From Hyphomicrobiales bacterium (lineage in GTDB: Bacteria; Pseudomonadota; Alphaproteobacteria; Rhizobiales; Rhizobiaceae), in NCBI GenBank assembly GCA_900466605.1, contig UBMU01000032.1, positions 1-58,787 of the forward strand: a DNA stretch of 58,787 nt. Direction: 5' to 3'. This document shows, in pieces, positions 25,765-34,197 of the stretch. Made by a program: the position numbers and the translations under genes. Positions within the stretch are counted from its first letter, which is position 1; every line of letters starts with the position of its first letter. Below the pieces are notes generated by a model. It did no database searches. It saw only the letters and a list, made by a program, of their open reading frames with translations, and had not been told where the DNA came from.

Positions 25765-26661
25765 TCAGGGCCGGCCCGATGTTTTTATGAAATCGATGAA
25801 GGCACGAAGTGCCGCAGGTATCTGCCGTCTGCTTGGGTAGTAGAGATAAAAGCCGCTGTAGTAAGGGCACCAGTCCTCAAGCACTCGGATCAGCCTTTGG
25901 TCTTGGACCAGCGAACGGACCTGGTCTTCGAAGGCAAAGGCAACGCCGGCTCCGAGAAGGGCGGCTTCGGCCATCATGTCCTGATCGTCAACGATCAACG
26001 CCCCTTCTACCTCGACGCTTACCTCGATGCCGCCCCGTTCGAACTCCCAGGCATAGAGACGGCCGGTTCCGAACCGGAAACCAATGCATGGTAGCGCCCT
26101 CAGATCTTCGGGTGCTGTTGGCTTGGGATGTCTTTCAAAGAATTGTGGCGATGCGACGATTGCAGTGCGCTGGCGGGGACCGATCGGCACGGCGATCATG
26201 TCTTGGGCGATCACTTCGCCGAACCGAACGCCTGCATCAAACCCCTCCGAAACCATGTCGACCAGGTCGTTATCGGTAACGATCTCAATGCTGATCTTTG
26301 GGTGCAGTTCCAGGAAGCGGGCAACGAGAGGCAGGAGCACCATCTTCGCCGATGTGCGCGCAGCATTGATCTTCAAGCGACCGGTGGGGGTGCCCCTGAA
26401 GTTGTTCAGGTCATCGATGGCATCTTCAATATCGCGAAACGCCGGCGCAACGCGCTCCAGGAGCCGCTCGCCGGCCTCTGTCAGTGCGACGCTGCGTGTC
26501 GTCCGGTTGAACAGACGAAGATCAAGGCGCTCCTCCAATGCCCTTAGGGCATGACTAAGGGCCGACGGCGTGCAGCCGATTTCGTCAGCCGCTCGCCGGA
26601 AACTGCGATGACGTGCCAGGGCAAGGAATGAGGAAAGGTCGGAGGGCGATATGGATTTCAT
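25765..26661 (-). CDS. LysR-family transcriptional regulator
   Basis: 298 residues. The DNA-binding N terminus (FLALARHRSFRRAADEIGCT, then PSALSHALRALEERL) and a LysR effector domain ending in ALRAFIDFIKTSGRP are complete. It is convergent with the other LysR gene, 19 nt apart. Its natural divergent target would lie just beyond 26661 on the plus strand, but that area holds no intact gene, so its original partner may have been lost in the scarred region that follows. Confidence 0.9.
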   Translation of the reverse strand: MKSISPSDLSSFLALARHRSFRRAADEIGCTPSALSHALRALEERLDLRLFNRTTRSVALTEAGERLLERVAPAFRDIEDAIDDLNNFRGTPTGRLKINAARTSAKMVLLPLVARFLELHPKISIEIVTDNDLVDMVSEGFDAGVRFGEVIAQDMIAVPIGPRQRTAIVASPQFFERHPKPTAPEDLRALPCIGFRFGTGRLYAWEFERGGIEVSVEVEGALIVDDQDMMAEAALLGAGVAFAFEDQVRSLVQDQRLIRVLEDWCPYYSGFYLYYPSRRQIPAALRAFIDFIKTSGRP

Positions 26662-26677
26662 TGTTGAACTCTACTCA

Positions 26678-26749
26678 TCAGCTGGCCGACAATCCAAGTC
26701 CAGGCATTTTGGGGTACCGGAGAGCGAGGAATGCGGGTTTGTCGGTCAT
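26678..26749 (-). CDS. 23-residue ORF upstream of LysR gene, putative
   Basis: A very short ORF (MTDKPAFLALRYPKMPGLGL plus SAS) with a good ribosome-binding site (GGAGATAGAA before ATG) ends 16 nt before the LysR start on the same strand. It could be a leader peptide, or the surviving N terminus of a deleted gene. No function can be assigned. Confidence 0.3.
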   Translation of the reverse strand: MTDKPAFLALRYPKMPGLGLSAS

Positions 26750-27178
26750 TTCTATCTCCATCTGAGTTGCGGAAATAGCAGAACAGCAGGCTCCGTACTG
26801 AAGATCTAGTCGCGTAAGTGCGAGTCCGGGGAGCGGGTGCCCGGCCATCGCGAGGGGTCGTCGGCAATGTCCGGGGGGTCGATACCCTGTTCTCACGAGG
26901 TTCTTATAGGATTAAGAGCGACTTATTGATCTGGCATCAATCCAAAGGTCGGACGAGCTGATGGACTTAAGTCGGAGCAGAAAAAATCCGTCCGTTTGGG
27001 CTCGGACGAGGAGAGAAGTGACGTGTAAACAAAAAGAACAGGGGCCGACGGACTGCTGTTTCCGCGCTTCAAACAATGGGTGCAGGGCTTTGTTCAAATT
27101 GCGTTTCAGCCAACTCTCGGCGCGTCCGTCGCCGCGGTGACGGAGATCTACCCGCAGAAGTGCGCTCAGGCTCACTGC
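26750..27178. other. region without recognisable genes
   Basis: No ORF here shows protein-family features or a convincing ribosome-binding site. The stretch ends at the terminator-like hairpin at 27179-27204. Confidence 0.4.
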
Positions 27179-27204
27179 AAAAAGAACCCCGCTGGCTGGC
27201 GGGG
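27179..27204 (-). terminator. rho-independent terminator (minus strand)
   Basis: Perfect 6-bp stem CCCCGC/GCGGGG with loop CAGCCA (minus-strand sense), extended by an A-T pair, followed by TTCTTTTT (complement of 27179-27186). This is a good intrinsic terminator with no identified upstream protein gene. Confidence 0.7.
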
Positions 27205-27310
27205 TCTGGAGGTAAACAGAAGATTGCGCCCAAAGGCCAAGGGCGCGAACGAAGAGTAATCAACCAGCTTTTCCCCTTCAAGTATTTATTTAGCTGAGGC
27301 TTATGTTCGC
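27179..27310 (-). ncRNA. candidate small RNA ending in an intrinsic terminator
   Basis: On the minus strand a GC hairpin with arms GCGCCC (27226-27246, 9-nt loop) is followed by a second hairpin with arms CCCCGC/GCGGGG (27187-27204, 6-nt loop) and the tail TTCTTTTT. This is the form of a short transcript closed by a rho-independent terminator. Upstream AT-rich sequence (TAAATAAATAC near 27291-27301) could supply a -10 box, so the transcript might start near 27290-27310. No protein gene ends here on this strand. The 5' end is a guess. Confidence 0.4.
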
Positions 27311-27329
27311 AACTCGCCACGCGCACCAC

Positions 27330-27856
27330 CGTCGCCGAGAAGAGGTTCGCCGCCAGATGATGGCGATTATGGCTGAGGCGGCCGGCTCGCCTCGCGCGAC
27401 AGGATCGCTCTAGGGAGCCGACCTACGCCGGTCGTTGGGGAACGGGTCCGGCGCTGTAGGTCATGTAGCGACCGGACCGCTGGATTTCATGTGACATGTT
27501 GACCGGTCGCAATGGTACGTTCCACCAACAAAATGGTGGTTTTTCTCATTTGGATAGGTTTTCTGATCAGTCCTTGGTCCAACAGTCTCGACGCCGCCGG
27601 CATAGCGACGGTCCAAAGGACGATCTTTCGGTACGCGGTGGTCATTGGATCAGACGTTTGCATGGTTGGCAAAATCTGGGGATGCCGAGATAGAGCGGAA
27701 GTTGGTTTCCTCTCGATATAACAAGCCAGCAGACAACCTTCTAATCGACGATGACGACCGGGGGTACGTGACTGCAGGCGCAAGAGTGGGCATGACTGCA
27801 ACCAAGGTACACAGTACGCAACCTCAATAAATCGCCGCAAGGCAGCCCATCAGTGA
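27330..27856. other. region without recognisable genes
   Basis: Only short unconvincing ORFs on both strands. No repeat or RNA structure stands out. It immediately precedes a ligD gene fragment and is probably part of the same decayed segment. Confidence 0.35.
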
Positions 27857-27985
27857 CCTCAGCCGACGCTGATTGCCGAGATCGAGTACCGCGTCTGGAC
27901 GCATGATGGTAAGTTGCGGCACGCATCCTACAAGGGGCTACGTGAGGTGCAGGATAATGCTGCGGTCAATGAAGTCACTCGGTAA
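27857..27985 (+). pseudogene. ligD-type DNA ligase fragment (C-terminal end)
   Basis: An open stretch reads LIAEIEYRVWTHDGKLRHAS, then YKGLREVQDNAAV, and stops at 27983-27985. This is the very end of the ligase domain (OB fold) of LigD-type ATP-dependent DNA ligases, which act with Ku in non-homologous end joining. The frame closes at 27854, so nothing else of the ligase is joined to it. A second fragment of the same protein region, normally located before this one, is found downstream at 28741-28851. Confidence 0.65.
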
Positions 27986-28066
27986 CCTAGCCGAGCTAAG
28001 AACATTTTTTCAGCCACCTAAAGTGCCAACCAGTGCCACGCAAAATGGATCGGGAGGGACGTTCGA

Positions 28067-28687
28067 ATGGAGGCATCGAGCACTAACAAACCTTTTTTGC
28101 AGAAGAAACGCATCCGCGGGCTTTGGCTCGCAACGACGACCTTTTTTGTTGTCATGTTCCTAACTCGTCCCCTGTACTCAGGAGCAGCTTTGCACGAACT
28201 ATCTGAGAACATTGGCGTCGTTCTCGTCATCGCAGGTGTTCTGGGCCGTCTCTGGGCAACGCTGTATATCGGCCAACGCAAGAACAGACACCTAGTAACC
28301 ACCGGCCCTTATTCCATAACCAGGAACCCGCTTTACGTTTCGTCGATGCTGGCGATAGTGGGCGTGAGTTTGATGATCGGGTCCGTATTGATCACAGCCG
28401 CTTTCGTGCCGACTTTCTTTTTTCTGTTCGCCTACGCCGCGCGGCGCGAGAGCGAATATCTCAGATCAAAATTCGGCTCTGCCTATGACAACTATGCGGC
28501 ACGAACTCCATTTTTCATGCCGAACCCGCTGTTGATGAGGCTCGACGCAGAAGTCACCTTCCGCACCTCCGCTTTGTCTACCGCGTTCCGTGACTCCCTT
28601 TTCTTGGTAGCCTTGATTCCTCTATGTGATCTGCTGGAGCTCCTGCACAATGAGGGATACCTCCGGGCAGTTTTCTATATTCCATGA
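28067..28687 (+). CDS. isoprenylcysteine carboxyl methyltransferase-like membrane protein
   Basis: 206 residues with about four to five membrane spans. The ICMT/PEMT family core is clear: VTTGPYSITRNPLYVSSML, which holds the SAM-binding GPY...NPxY motif, then E and the YAARTPFFMP segment. Such bacterial proteins methylate lipid or isoprenoid-like carboxyl or thiol groups, and the actual substrate is unknown. It is preceded by GGGAGG at a good distance. It stands alone between two ligD remnants, so it may have come in with the event that disrupted that gene (inference). Confidence 0.82.
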   Translation: MEASSTNKPFLQKKRIRGLWLATTTFFVVMFLTRPLYSGAALHELSENIGVVLVIAGVLGRLWATLYIGQRKNRHLVTTGPYSITRNPLYVSSMLAIVGVSLMIGSVLITAAFVPTFFFLFAYAARRESEYLRSKFGSAYDNYAARTPFFMPNPLLMRLDAEVTFRTSALSTAFRDSLFLVALIPLCDLLELLHNEGYLRAVFYIP

Positions 28688-28740
28688 GCCAGAGTAATTG
28701 ATCTCAATTACTTTCGATCGATTTCGGAACCAACGGAGCA

Positions 28741-28851
28741 GGCTCAACTGTTACGCGACTCTCATCGCGCGCCTTCATCTGGGTCGGCTCGGTCGGTACC
28801 GGCTTCAACGAGCGCAATGCCGAGGGTGCTTCGGTCTACGTGCAAAATTAA
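28741..28851 (+). pseudogene. ligD-type DNA ligase fragment (OB-domain start)
   Basis: The frame reads RAFIWVGSVGTGFNERNAEG and stops at 28849-28851. The VGSVGTGF(N)xR motif is diagnostic of the beginning of the OB domain in LigD-type ATP-dependent ligases. In an intact protein this lies some 70-80 residues before the EIEYR...SYKGLRE piece that is found here at 27857-27985. The order of the two fragments is therefore inverted relative to the gene, pointing to a rearrangement or duplication rather than simple decay. Confidence 0.6.
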
Positions 28852-28921
28852 GCATAGTCGACGTGTCTTCTTGGCGCTGCTGCTACTTATGGTACGCTCT
28901 CTCGGAACGATCGAGGGGCAC

Positions 28922-29206
28922 ATGGACTACACGACTGCAGCTTTTATTGGCGCGGGCTGCGGCATTGTAGCCCTGTGGATCTACGCCACGTGGGTCTGGA
29001 TGTTGGCAGACAAGGGGCGAGAATCGCCACCAGATAATCAGCCGTCTGACATAGAGCGCAATTTTAGGGCAGTCTTTTCCATCATGTCTGAAGACCGGCG
29101 TCAGTCGTTAATCAGATACAATATGGAGCAATATGAGTGCGATCGGTTGGCGGCGATGAAGCGCGCCGTCGACGATAGGGAGCGAGATGCTCGTAGGTGG
29201 GTTTGA
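28922..29206 (+). CDS. small membrane-anchored protein, unknown
   Basis: A 94-residue ORF (MDYTTAAFIGAGCGIVALWI...) with a single N-terminal membrane helix (about 5-27) and a charged cytoplasmic tail rich in Arg, Asp and Glu (QPSDIERNF...RRQSLIRYNMEQYECD). It is short and not recognised, but the composition is protein-like. The ATG at 28922 is preferred over upstream in-frame codons because it begins the hydrophobic segment; the SD region (GAGGGGCAC) is acceptable. Confidence 0.5.
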   Translation: MDYTTAAFIGAGCGIVALWIYATWVWMLADKGRESPPDNQPSDIERNFRAVFSIMSEDRRQSLIRYNMEQYECDRLAAMKRAVDDRERDARRWV

Positions 29207-29963
29207 AGGCCCATCTTGCTTTAGGGGAAGAACGTTTTCGAAGCAGTTATTCAGAATGGAAAGCGACGTTGTTCGCCCATCGCTTTTATTAAGTTTTTCG
29301 ACGTAGCCTCTAGAACGCGTTTTTCGGTTTCCCGCATATCCCCGATAGGCACTGCCGTCTTGTGGTTTGACAGCACCCGGCGCCGCGTCCTTCGGTCAGC
29401 CCGCTTCCAATTCAGTCATGACGGAGTGCCTGCCTTTGTCCAGGCTGAACGATGGCCGTCGAGCTTTACTTCTTTTCGAAACAGGTCCGTCATCTTGCGT
29501 ACCTCGTGCGTGAGGAGCGTCCCGTCGCACCGTTCTTCTTGCGGACGATCGATGTGCCGTAGCGAGGCGTCTTGCTTAGTACCCTTCCATTCTCGTATGG
29601 CCTTCACAAGGCTGCCACCCTCGTCGACGAATTTGAGAGGGTATAGAGCGAGCTCGTCCGTCTTCCCGTGCTTCAGGCGGATGTCGTTCCGAGGCGCGAC
29701 AGCAGTCGCAAGCCTCAACAGATCGAACCAACCCGCATTTCTTCGCCTATGCCCCTTTAGATGCGGACCTTTCGCCCACTGGCCGACAGGTGGCTCCACG
29801 CCCTGTCGGTATGAGGCTGGATATTGAGATCAGCAAGGATGGACCGCCGGCCGAGGATTTCAGCCAATCGCCTGGCATCATGGCCAGGCCTTAGCTTACC
29901 CATAGGTATTCGGTAGTCGAACAAAAAGCCCGAGATCGCGTTTCTTTTCCAAAGGAGACCGCA
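29207..29963. other. sparse region, possibly decayed coding sequence
   Basis: No gene can be supported with confidence. A minus-strand frame at 29416-29799 (127 codons, with DELALYPLKFVDEGGSLVKA and CDGTLLTHEVRKMTDLFRKE) has protein-like composition. It lacks a clear start, its opposite strand is also open, and I recognise no family. It may be a remnant of a gene. Confidence 0.3.
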
Positions 29964-30404
29964 ATGCGCCTGACCCAGAATGCCGAACGACTATATGTTC
30001 TCGACAACGATGCGGCCGACGAAAATGTTGTGAGAGCCACCTATCTAATTGATGAATTTCTGATGTACCTGAAGGAAAACGGGGTCGCTAATGAGCTGAT
30101 CGATGAGCTCGAGCTTCCGAAACCAAAGGGTATTCTTGTCGAGGCTTTCCGGATTGCCATTGCCGCAGAAAGAGACCCGCAGATGCGGTCGCTGCTGGTA
30201 AAGGCAGCACTCGCGCTTGCCAAGTTCCGCCCCGGATTGGGGAACCGCGTGAGGCTGGTGGCGGTGACCCCGGAGGGACGTCCCGAGAAATGTCGATCGC
30301 GTTCGTTTGAACGAAGGATCAAGCAGGTTCTGATCGCAACTGCGACGGACCATTTGCGCCTGACCGACCTCTTCCAACGTGCGGTGGTTCAATCCCTCAA
30401 TTAA
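29964..30404 (+). CDS. hypothetical protein, first gene of MATCAP/ATP-grasp operon
   Basis: 146 residues, soluble, mostly helical by composition, with an acidic N-terminal half and a basic C-terminal half (EKCRSRSFERRIKQV). A strong ribosome-binding site (AAAGGAGACCGCA) precedes the ATG. No known family is recognised. It starts the co-oriented set 29964-34739 and is 50 nt from the formylglutamate-amidohydrolase-like gene. That makes it a likely partner or carrier for the peptide-modifying enzymes that follow (inference). Confidence 0.7.
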   Translation: MRLTQNAERLYVLDNDAADENVVRATYLIDEFLMYLKENGVANELIDELELPKPKGILVEAFRIAIAAERDPQMRSLLVKAALALAKFRPGLGNRVRLVAVTPEGRPEKCRSRSFERRIKQVLIATATDHLRLTDLFQRAVVQSLN

Positions 30405-30454
30405 TCGCCGACCAGGGGAGCTTAGTCGCAGTGCGGCTAGAGGGGACGGAGCGA

Positions 30455-31273
30455 ATGACAAACCTTACAGACAAAAATCCTTGCCGCATGCGCGAACCTC
30501 TCTGGACCGTCAGGAGGGGCGAGTCCCCGGTAATAGCCACCGCGATTCATGATGGGGGAGGCGTCAGGGAAAGTCTGCTAAGCCATTTTGCCTTGAATGC
30601 GCTTCAGCGGCGACGAGAGGAAGATCCGTTTACCGCATTCTTGCTCAGCGACGTGCCGAACCAGGTGATTTTTCATCGGTCGAGATTCGAAATCGACCTC
30701 AACCGGAAGCGGGCAGAAGCGGTTTATCGTCGGCCTGAACAGGCATGGGGGCTGAAGGTGTGGCGAGATGCGTTGCCAGAGGCAGAGGAGGTCAAGTCCC
30801 TCGCTGTGCACGATGAATACTATACTATGCTTTTCGCACTCTTAAAGGGGATAGAAGCAGGCGAAGGCAAATTCGTTCTGCTCGACATTCACAGCTACAA
30901 TCATCGCCGCGACGGACCAGATGTTCGAACCGACCCTAAGGATGCCCCTGACATAAACATTGGCACGTTTTCAATGGATCGGGATCGCTGGCGTTATGTC
31001 GTCGATCCACTGATTGAACACTTTCGCTCGATCGAGCTCAACGGGAACCCGCTAGATGTTCGAGAAAACATCGCGTTTCAGGGAAAGGGCGAGCAAACGC
31101 GCTTCGTCCATGAGCATTTTCCCGAGAATGGTTGTGCCATCGCGATCGAGTTCAAAAAGATCTTTATGGATGAGTGGAGCGGCCAGCCTGACCTTGCCGT
31201 GCTGGATGAACTTCGCCGGGGCGTCACGGCGGCCGTTCCCTTACTGGAACGCGCTTTAGGACAAAGGCCATGA
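30455..31273 (+). CDS. N-formylglutamate amidohydrolase-like enzyme
   Basis: 272 residues of the N-formylglutamate amidohydrolase (HutG-type, FGase) family, Zn-dependent hydrolases of N-acyl or amide bonds. Candidate metal and catalytic residues are H32 (TAIHDGG), the basic segment FHRSRFEIDLNR, and D144/H146 (LLDIHSYNH). The ATG at 30455 follows GGACGGAGCGA; the frame extends to 30431. It overlaps the next gene (ATGA at 31270-31273). No histidine-degradation genes are present, so the substrate is more likely a product of the adjacent ATP-grasp ligase than formylglutamate (inference). Confidence 0.82.
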   Translation: MTNLTDKNPCRMREPLWTVRRGESPVIATAIHDGGGVRESLLSHFALNALQRRREEDPFTAFLLSDVPNQVIFHRSRFEIDLNRKRAEAVYRRPEQAWGLKVWRDALPEAEEVKSLAVHDEYYTMLFALLKGIEAGEGKFVLLDIHSYNHRRDGPDVRTDPKDAPDINIGTFSMDRDRWRYVVDPLIEHFRSIELNGNPLDVRENIAFQGKGEQTRFVHEHFPENGCAIAIEFKKIFMDEWSGQPDLAVLDELRRGVTAAVPLLERALGQRP

Positions 31274-33153
31274 GGCAGTCGGCTAAAGCCGTGCAGCCAG
31301 AATGGCTGGACGAGGTTGTCCAGTGTTTCAGCGATGGAAAGGCTATTCGCAAGGAGGTTGGCAACGGGGGGCGCCTCCATATCGACCGGCTGCTTCCGTT
31401 TCTGTTTCTTCATATTGGCGCGGGCAGGGACGAAGAGGTCGCGCAACTGGTGGTGCAGGCCAACGCTTCCTATTTGCTCGCTCCAGACGCGACGTCCGTG
31501 ATGCCAATTGTCAGCGCTTTGGCAGCTGTTGCGGTCGAGCACTTTGGAGCCTTCGTCATTGTTAGATTTGCCGAGCTTGAGCGCGACAGGTTCCTCACAG
31601 ACGATGCCCCTTATCTTCCACCATTCGAAGTCTCCGTGTGGTCATCCAAAAATGCGGTCCAGGCCAAAACAACCTTTTCGAAGGTTGTAGAGGAAAGCGA
31701 AGCTCGATTTCGAACGCCCCAGGTTGAAGAGCGGCGCTCGCCCTCTTCGGTTATTGACACGGACATTACCGGTCTCGCCGGTTGCGCCCTACTGGTGGCT
31801 GAGTTTGCGCCAATTTATCGGGCCCCGCAGTCCGGCAACATATTTCCCGAGTTGCGAGACCAACTGGTCGCTACCCTTTTCGATGCGGGGCTTCGTGCAT
31901 GTGCCGCGTTTATTGAGAAACACGACATTCTGAAGCTCACATCCCACCGGTCGCTCGGGCGACGCGCCCTGGTCGACGCTGTCGACCGCGTTGACCGAGG
32001 CATCGATGAAATTACATCATCCTTTGATGTGTTGTTGGCAGTTACGCCAATCAACGCCGATCAGGCCTTTCAAAGGTTTTCGTCCGCTGGCTTCGTCGGG
32101 GAGCCCGACTTTCTCTATCGCCCACTCGAGGTGCAAATGGAGAACGCAAAGCATCGCCTCTTTTCCATTGCGTTTGATCGGATCGAGGATCCGGTGCTTT
32201 ACGAGCTTTACCGGGAAAAGCAGCGGGAAGTGGATCTCCAGCTTTCGTTGATCTCGGCGCGCAACCGGAAAAGCTTTATCGAGTTTGGCAGGGCTCTCTA
32301 TGGGCCCGTGGAGCCCCTGCTTTTGGCTGAAGCAGAGAACATTCTGGAGGCTCTAAGCACCGGCAATCCTGTTATGCATTCCTCCGGCGACGAAACACAA
32401 GCCGCCGACAGCGCCTATGTTGAGAGACGGGCGCAATCGATGATTGCTGCCTATCGGCGCGATCTGGCTGACTTCAAAGTCGATGTGGAGATCCGAGACG
32501 ACCTGCCGTCAGGATTGATGGTGTCCAATAGCCGCCTCCTGATCTCCAAAAAAACGCTGATGGATCCGCGACGCGTTGAGCCACTCCTCTCTCACGAGAT
32601 AGGGGTCCACCTGCTGACCTACGTCAACGGCTCGTCACAGGGCCTGCGGCTTTTCCGGTCGGGGCTGTCCGGCTATGAGGGAATGCAGGAAGGGCTCGCG
32701 GTTTTTGCCGAATATCTGGCTGGCGGAATGACGGCCGAGCGCCTGAAACTGATTGCTGCCAGGGTAATTGCGTGTGCCGACATGCTTGCTGGCGCAACGT
32801 TTGACGAGACGTTCCACCGCCTTGTCCGGGACTATGATTTCACGCGGGTAGGGGCATTCAATCTTGCGTTGCGCGTTTATCGGGGTGGGGGGCTGGCAAA
32901 GGACGCAATCTACCTCAGAGGTCTTCTTGAGCTACTGGACCACCTGAAACGAGGGGCTGCGCTAGAGCCATTCTGGATGGGGAAGATAGCCTCGTCTCAT
33001 TTCAGCGTGATGGAAGAACTCGCCTCACGTGGATTGCTTAAAGCCCCGGCCGTCCATCCGCTATTTTTACGGAGCACGGACGGTCGCGAACGACTTGAGC
33101 GCGCTAGGCAGGGACTGCGCCCGATCGACCTCATACAATCGAAGGAGAACTAG
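31270..33153 (+). CDS. DUF1704/MATCAP-type metallo-carboxypeptidase (QEGLA motif)
   Basis: 627 residues. The C-terminal half carries the family's zinc-peptidase motif HEIGVH (442-447, HExxxH) and the downstream YEGMQEGLAVF (QEGLA at 473-477, which supplies the third metal ligand). This family, long called flavohemoglobin-expression-modulating QEGLA proteins, includes the animal tubulin tyrosine carboxypeptidase MATCAP. The bacterial members are thought to trim C-terminal aromatic or other residues from peptides. The N-terminal ~250 residues are a separate unannotated region. The stop abuts the ATP-grasp start with no gap. Confidence 0.85.
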   Translation: MRQSAKAVQPEWLDEVVQCFSDGKAIRKEVGNGGRLHIDRLLPFLFLHIGAGRDEEVAQLVVQANASYLLAPDATSVMPIVSALAAVAVEHFGAFVIVRFAELERDRFLTDDAPYLPPFEVSVWSSKNAVQAKTTFSKVVEESEARFRTPQVEERRSPSSVIDTDITGLAGCALLVAEFAPIYRAPQSGNIFPELRDQLVATLFDAGLRACAAFIEKHDILKLTSHRSLGRRALVDAVDRVDRGIDEITSSFDVLLAVTPINADQAFQRFSSAGFVGEPDFLYRPLEVQMENAKHRLFSIAFDRIEDPVLYELYREKQREVDLQLSLISARNRKSFIEFGRALYGPVEPLLLAEAENILEALSTGNPVMHSSGDETQAADSAYVERRAQSMIAAYRRDLADFKVDVEIRDDLPSGLMVSNSRLLISKKTLMDPRRVEPLLSHEIGVHLLTYVNGSSQGLRLFRSGLSGYEGMQEGLAVFAEYLAGGMTAERLKLIAARVIACADMLAGATFDETFHRLVRDYDFTRVGAFNLALRVYRGGGLAKDAIYLRGLLELLDHLKRGAALEPFWMGKIASSHFSVMEELASRGLLKAPAVHPLFLRSTDGRERLERARQGLRPIDLIQSKEN

Positions 33154-34197
33154 ATGAGAATTGCATTCTTCGTGAACTCAATCGAGGCGGAGGCGCCCTA
33201 TTACACGACGACCGCTCTGGCCATTGCGGCCATTACCCGTGGCCACGAGGTTTGCTACGTGACAGCCAATGATTTCGTGCTTCGGCCGGATGACAGGCTC
33301 CTGGTGCGGGCAATCATCCCACCCGCTGGAAAGATGAAAGATCCCGAGGCTTTAATCGCCGCCCTCAACAATGAGCCTGTCATCGAGATTATCGATGTCA
33401 CCAATATCGATGTGCTTTTCCTGCGGAATGATCCAGCTGACGATGCTGAGGAGCGGCCTTGGGCGACTAATGTGGGTTCCATGTTCGGCCGGCTGGCGGT
33501 CGAGCGAGGTGTCCTGACTGTCAATGATCCGAATGCGCTCGCTACAGCTCAGAATAAACTCTACTTTCAAGATTTCCCCGAGAGTGTTCGCCCGAGCACA
33601 TTGATCTCTAAGAGCATTGATGAGATCAGGGCCTTCATCGACACTCAGAAGCGCGGTGTGATCATCAAACCCCTTCAGGGCTCGGGCGGGCGACATGTCT
33701 TCAAGATTAAATCGACCAAAGAATCTAACCTCAATCAGATCTTTGAGGCGGTGAGCGGTGAAGGGTATCTGATTGCTCAGGGCTATCTTCCAGATGCTGT
33801 TGAGGGGGATGTCAGGTTGTTCCTGATGAACGGAAGGCCACTTGAGAAGGACGGCGCCTTTGCCGCGTTTCGAAGAGTTCCTGCAAAGGGAGAGGTTCGG
33901 TCCAACATCCGTGCGGCGGGATCTGTGGCCAAAGTGAAGATAACGCCGGAAATACTTGAAGTCGCTGATGTCGTCAGACCCAAGCTGGTGGCCGATGGCA
34001 TGTTCCTGGTTGGCCTCGACATAGTGGGAACCAAGATCCTGGAGATAAATGTGTTCACACCGGGTGGGTTGCAAAACCTCGAAAAGCTTTATGGAGTGGA
34101 CTTTTCATCGCTGGTGATTGAGGCCCTCGAAAGTAAGGTCAGCATTCGCAAGAACTACGGCACGAGGCTGTCCAATGCCGTTCTGGCTACCTTATGA
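33154..34197 (+). CDS. glutathione-synthetase-like ATP-grasp ligase
   Basis: 347 residues with the GshB-like ATP-grasp layout: an N-terminal substrate domain, then GVIIKPLQGSGGRHVFKI (nucleotide loop), ALPHA-beta core with YLPDAVEGDVRLFLMNG, and the metal site EINVFTPGG near residue 295. Such enzymes form amide or peptide bonds with ATP. It begins directly at the end of the MATCAP-type gene, ATG right after TAG. True glutathione synthetase is usually a separate chromosomal gene, so this is probably a dedicated amino-acid or peptide ligase (inference). Confidence 0.86.
   Translation: MRIAFFVNSIEAEAPYYTTTALAIAAITRGHEVCYVTANDFVLRPDDRLLVRAIIPPAGKMKDPEALIAALNNEPVIEIIDVTNIDVLFLRNDPADDAEERPWATNVGSMFGRLAVERGVLTVNDPNALATAQNKLYFQDFPESVRPSTLISKSIDEIRAFIDTQKRGVIIKPLQGSGGRHVFKIKSTKESNLNQIFEAVSGEGYLIAQGYLPDAVEGDVRLFLMNGRPLEKDGAFAAFRRVPAKGEVRSNIRAAGSVAKVKITPEILEVADVVRPKLVADGMFLVGLDIVGTKILEINVFTPGGLQNLEKLYGVDFSSLVIEALESKVSIRKNYGTRLSNAVLATL

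Noticed and set aside
33154..34197. Housekeeping glutathione synthetase gshB
   Set aside because: The operon partners (DUF1704, FGase-like, small unknown protein) and direct gene junctions point to a dedicated ligase; gshB is usually found elsewhere in rhizobia.
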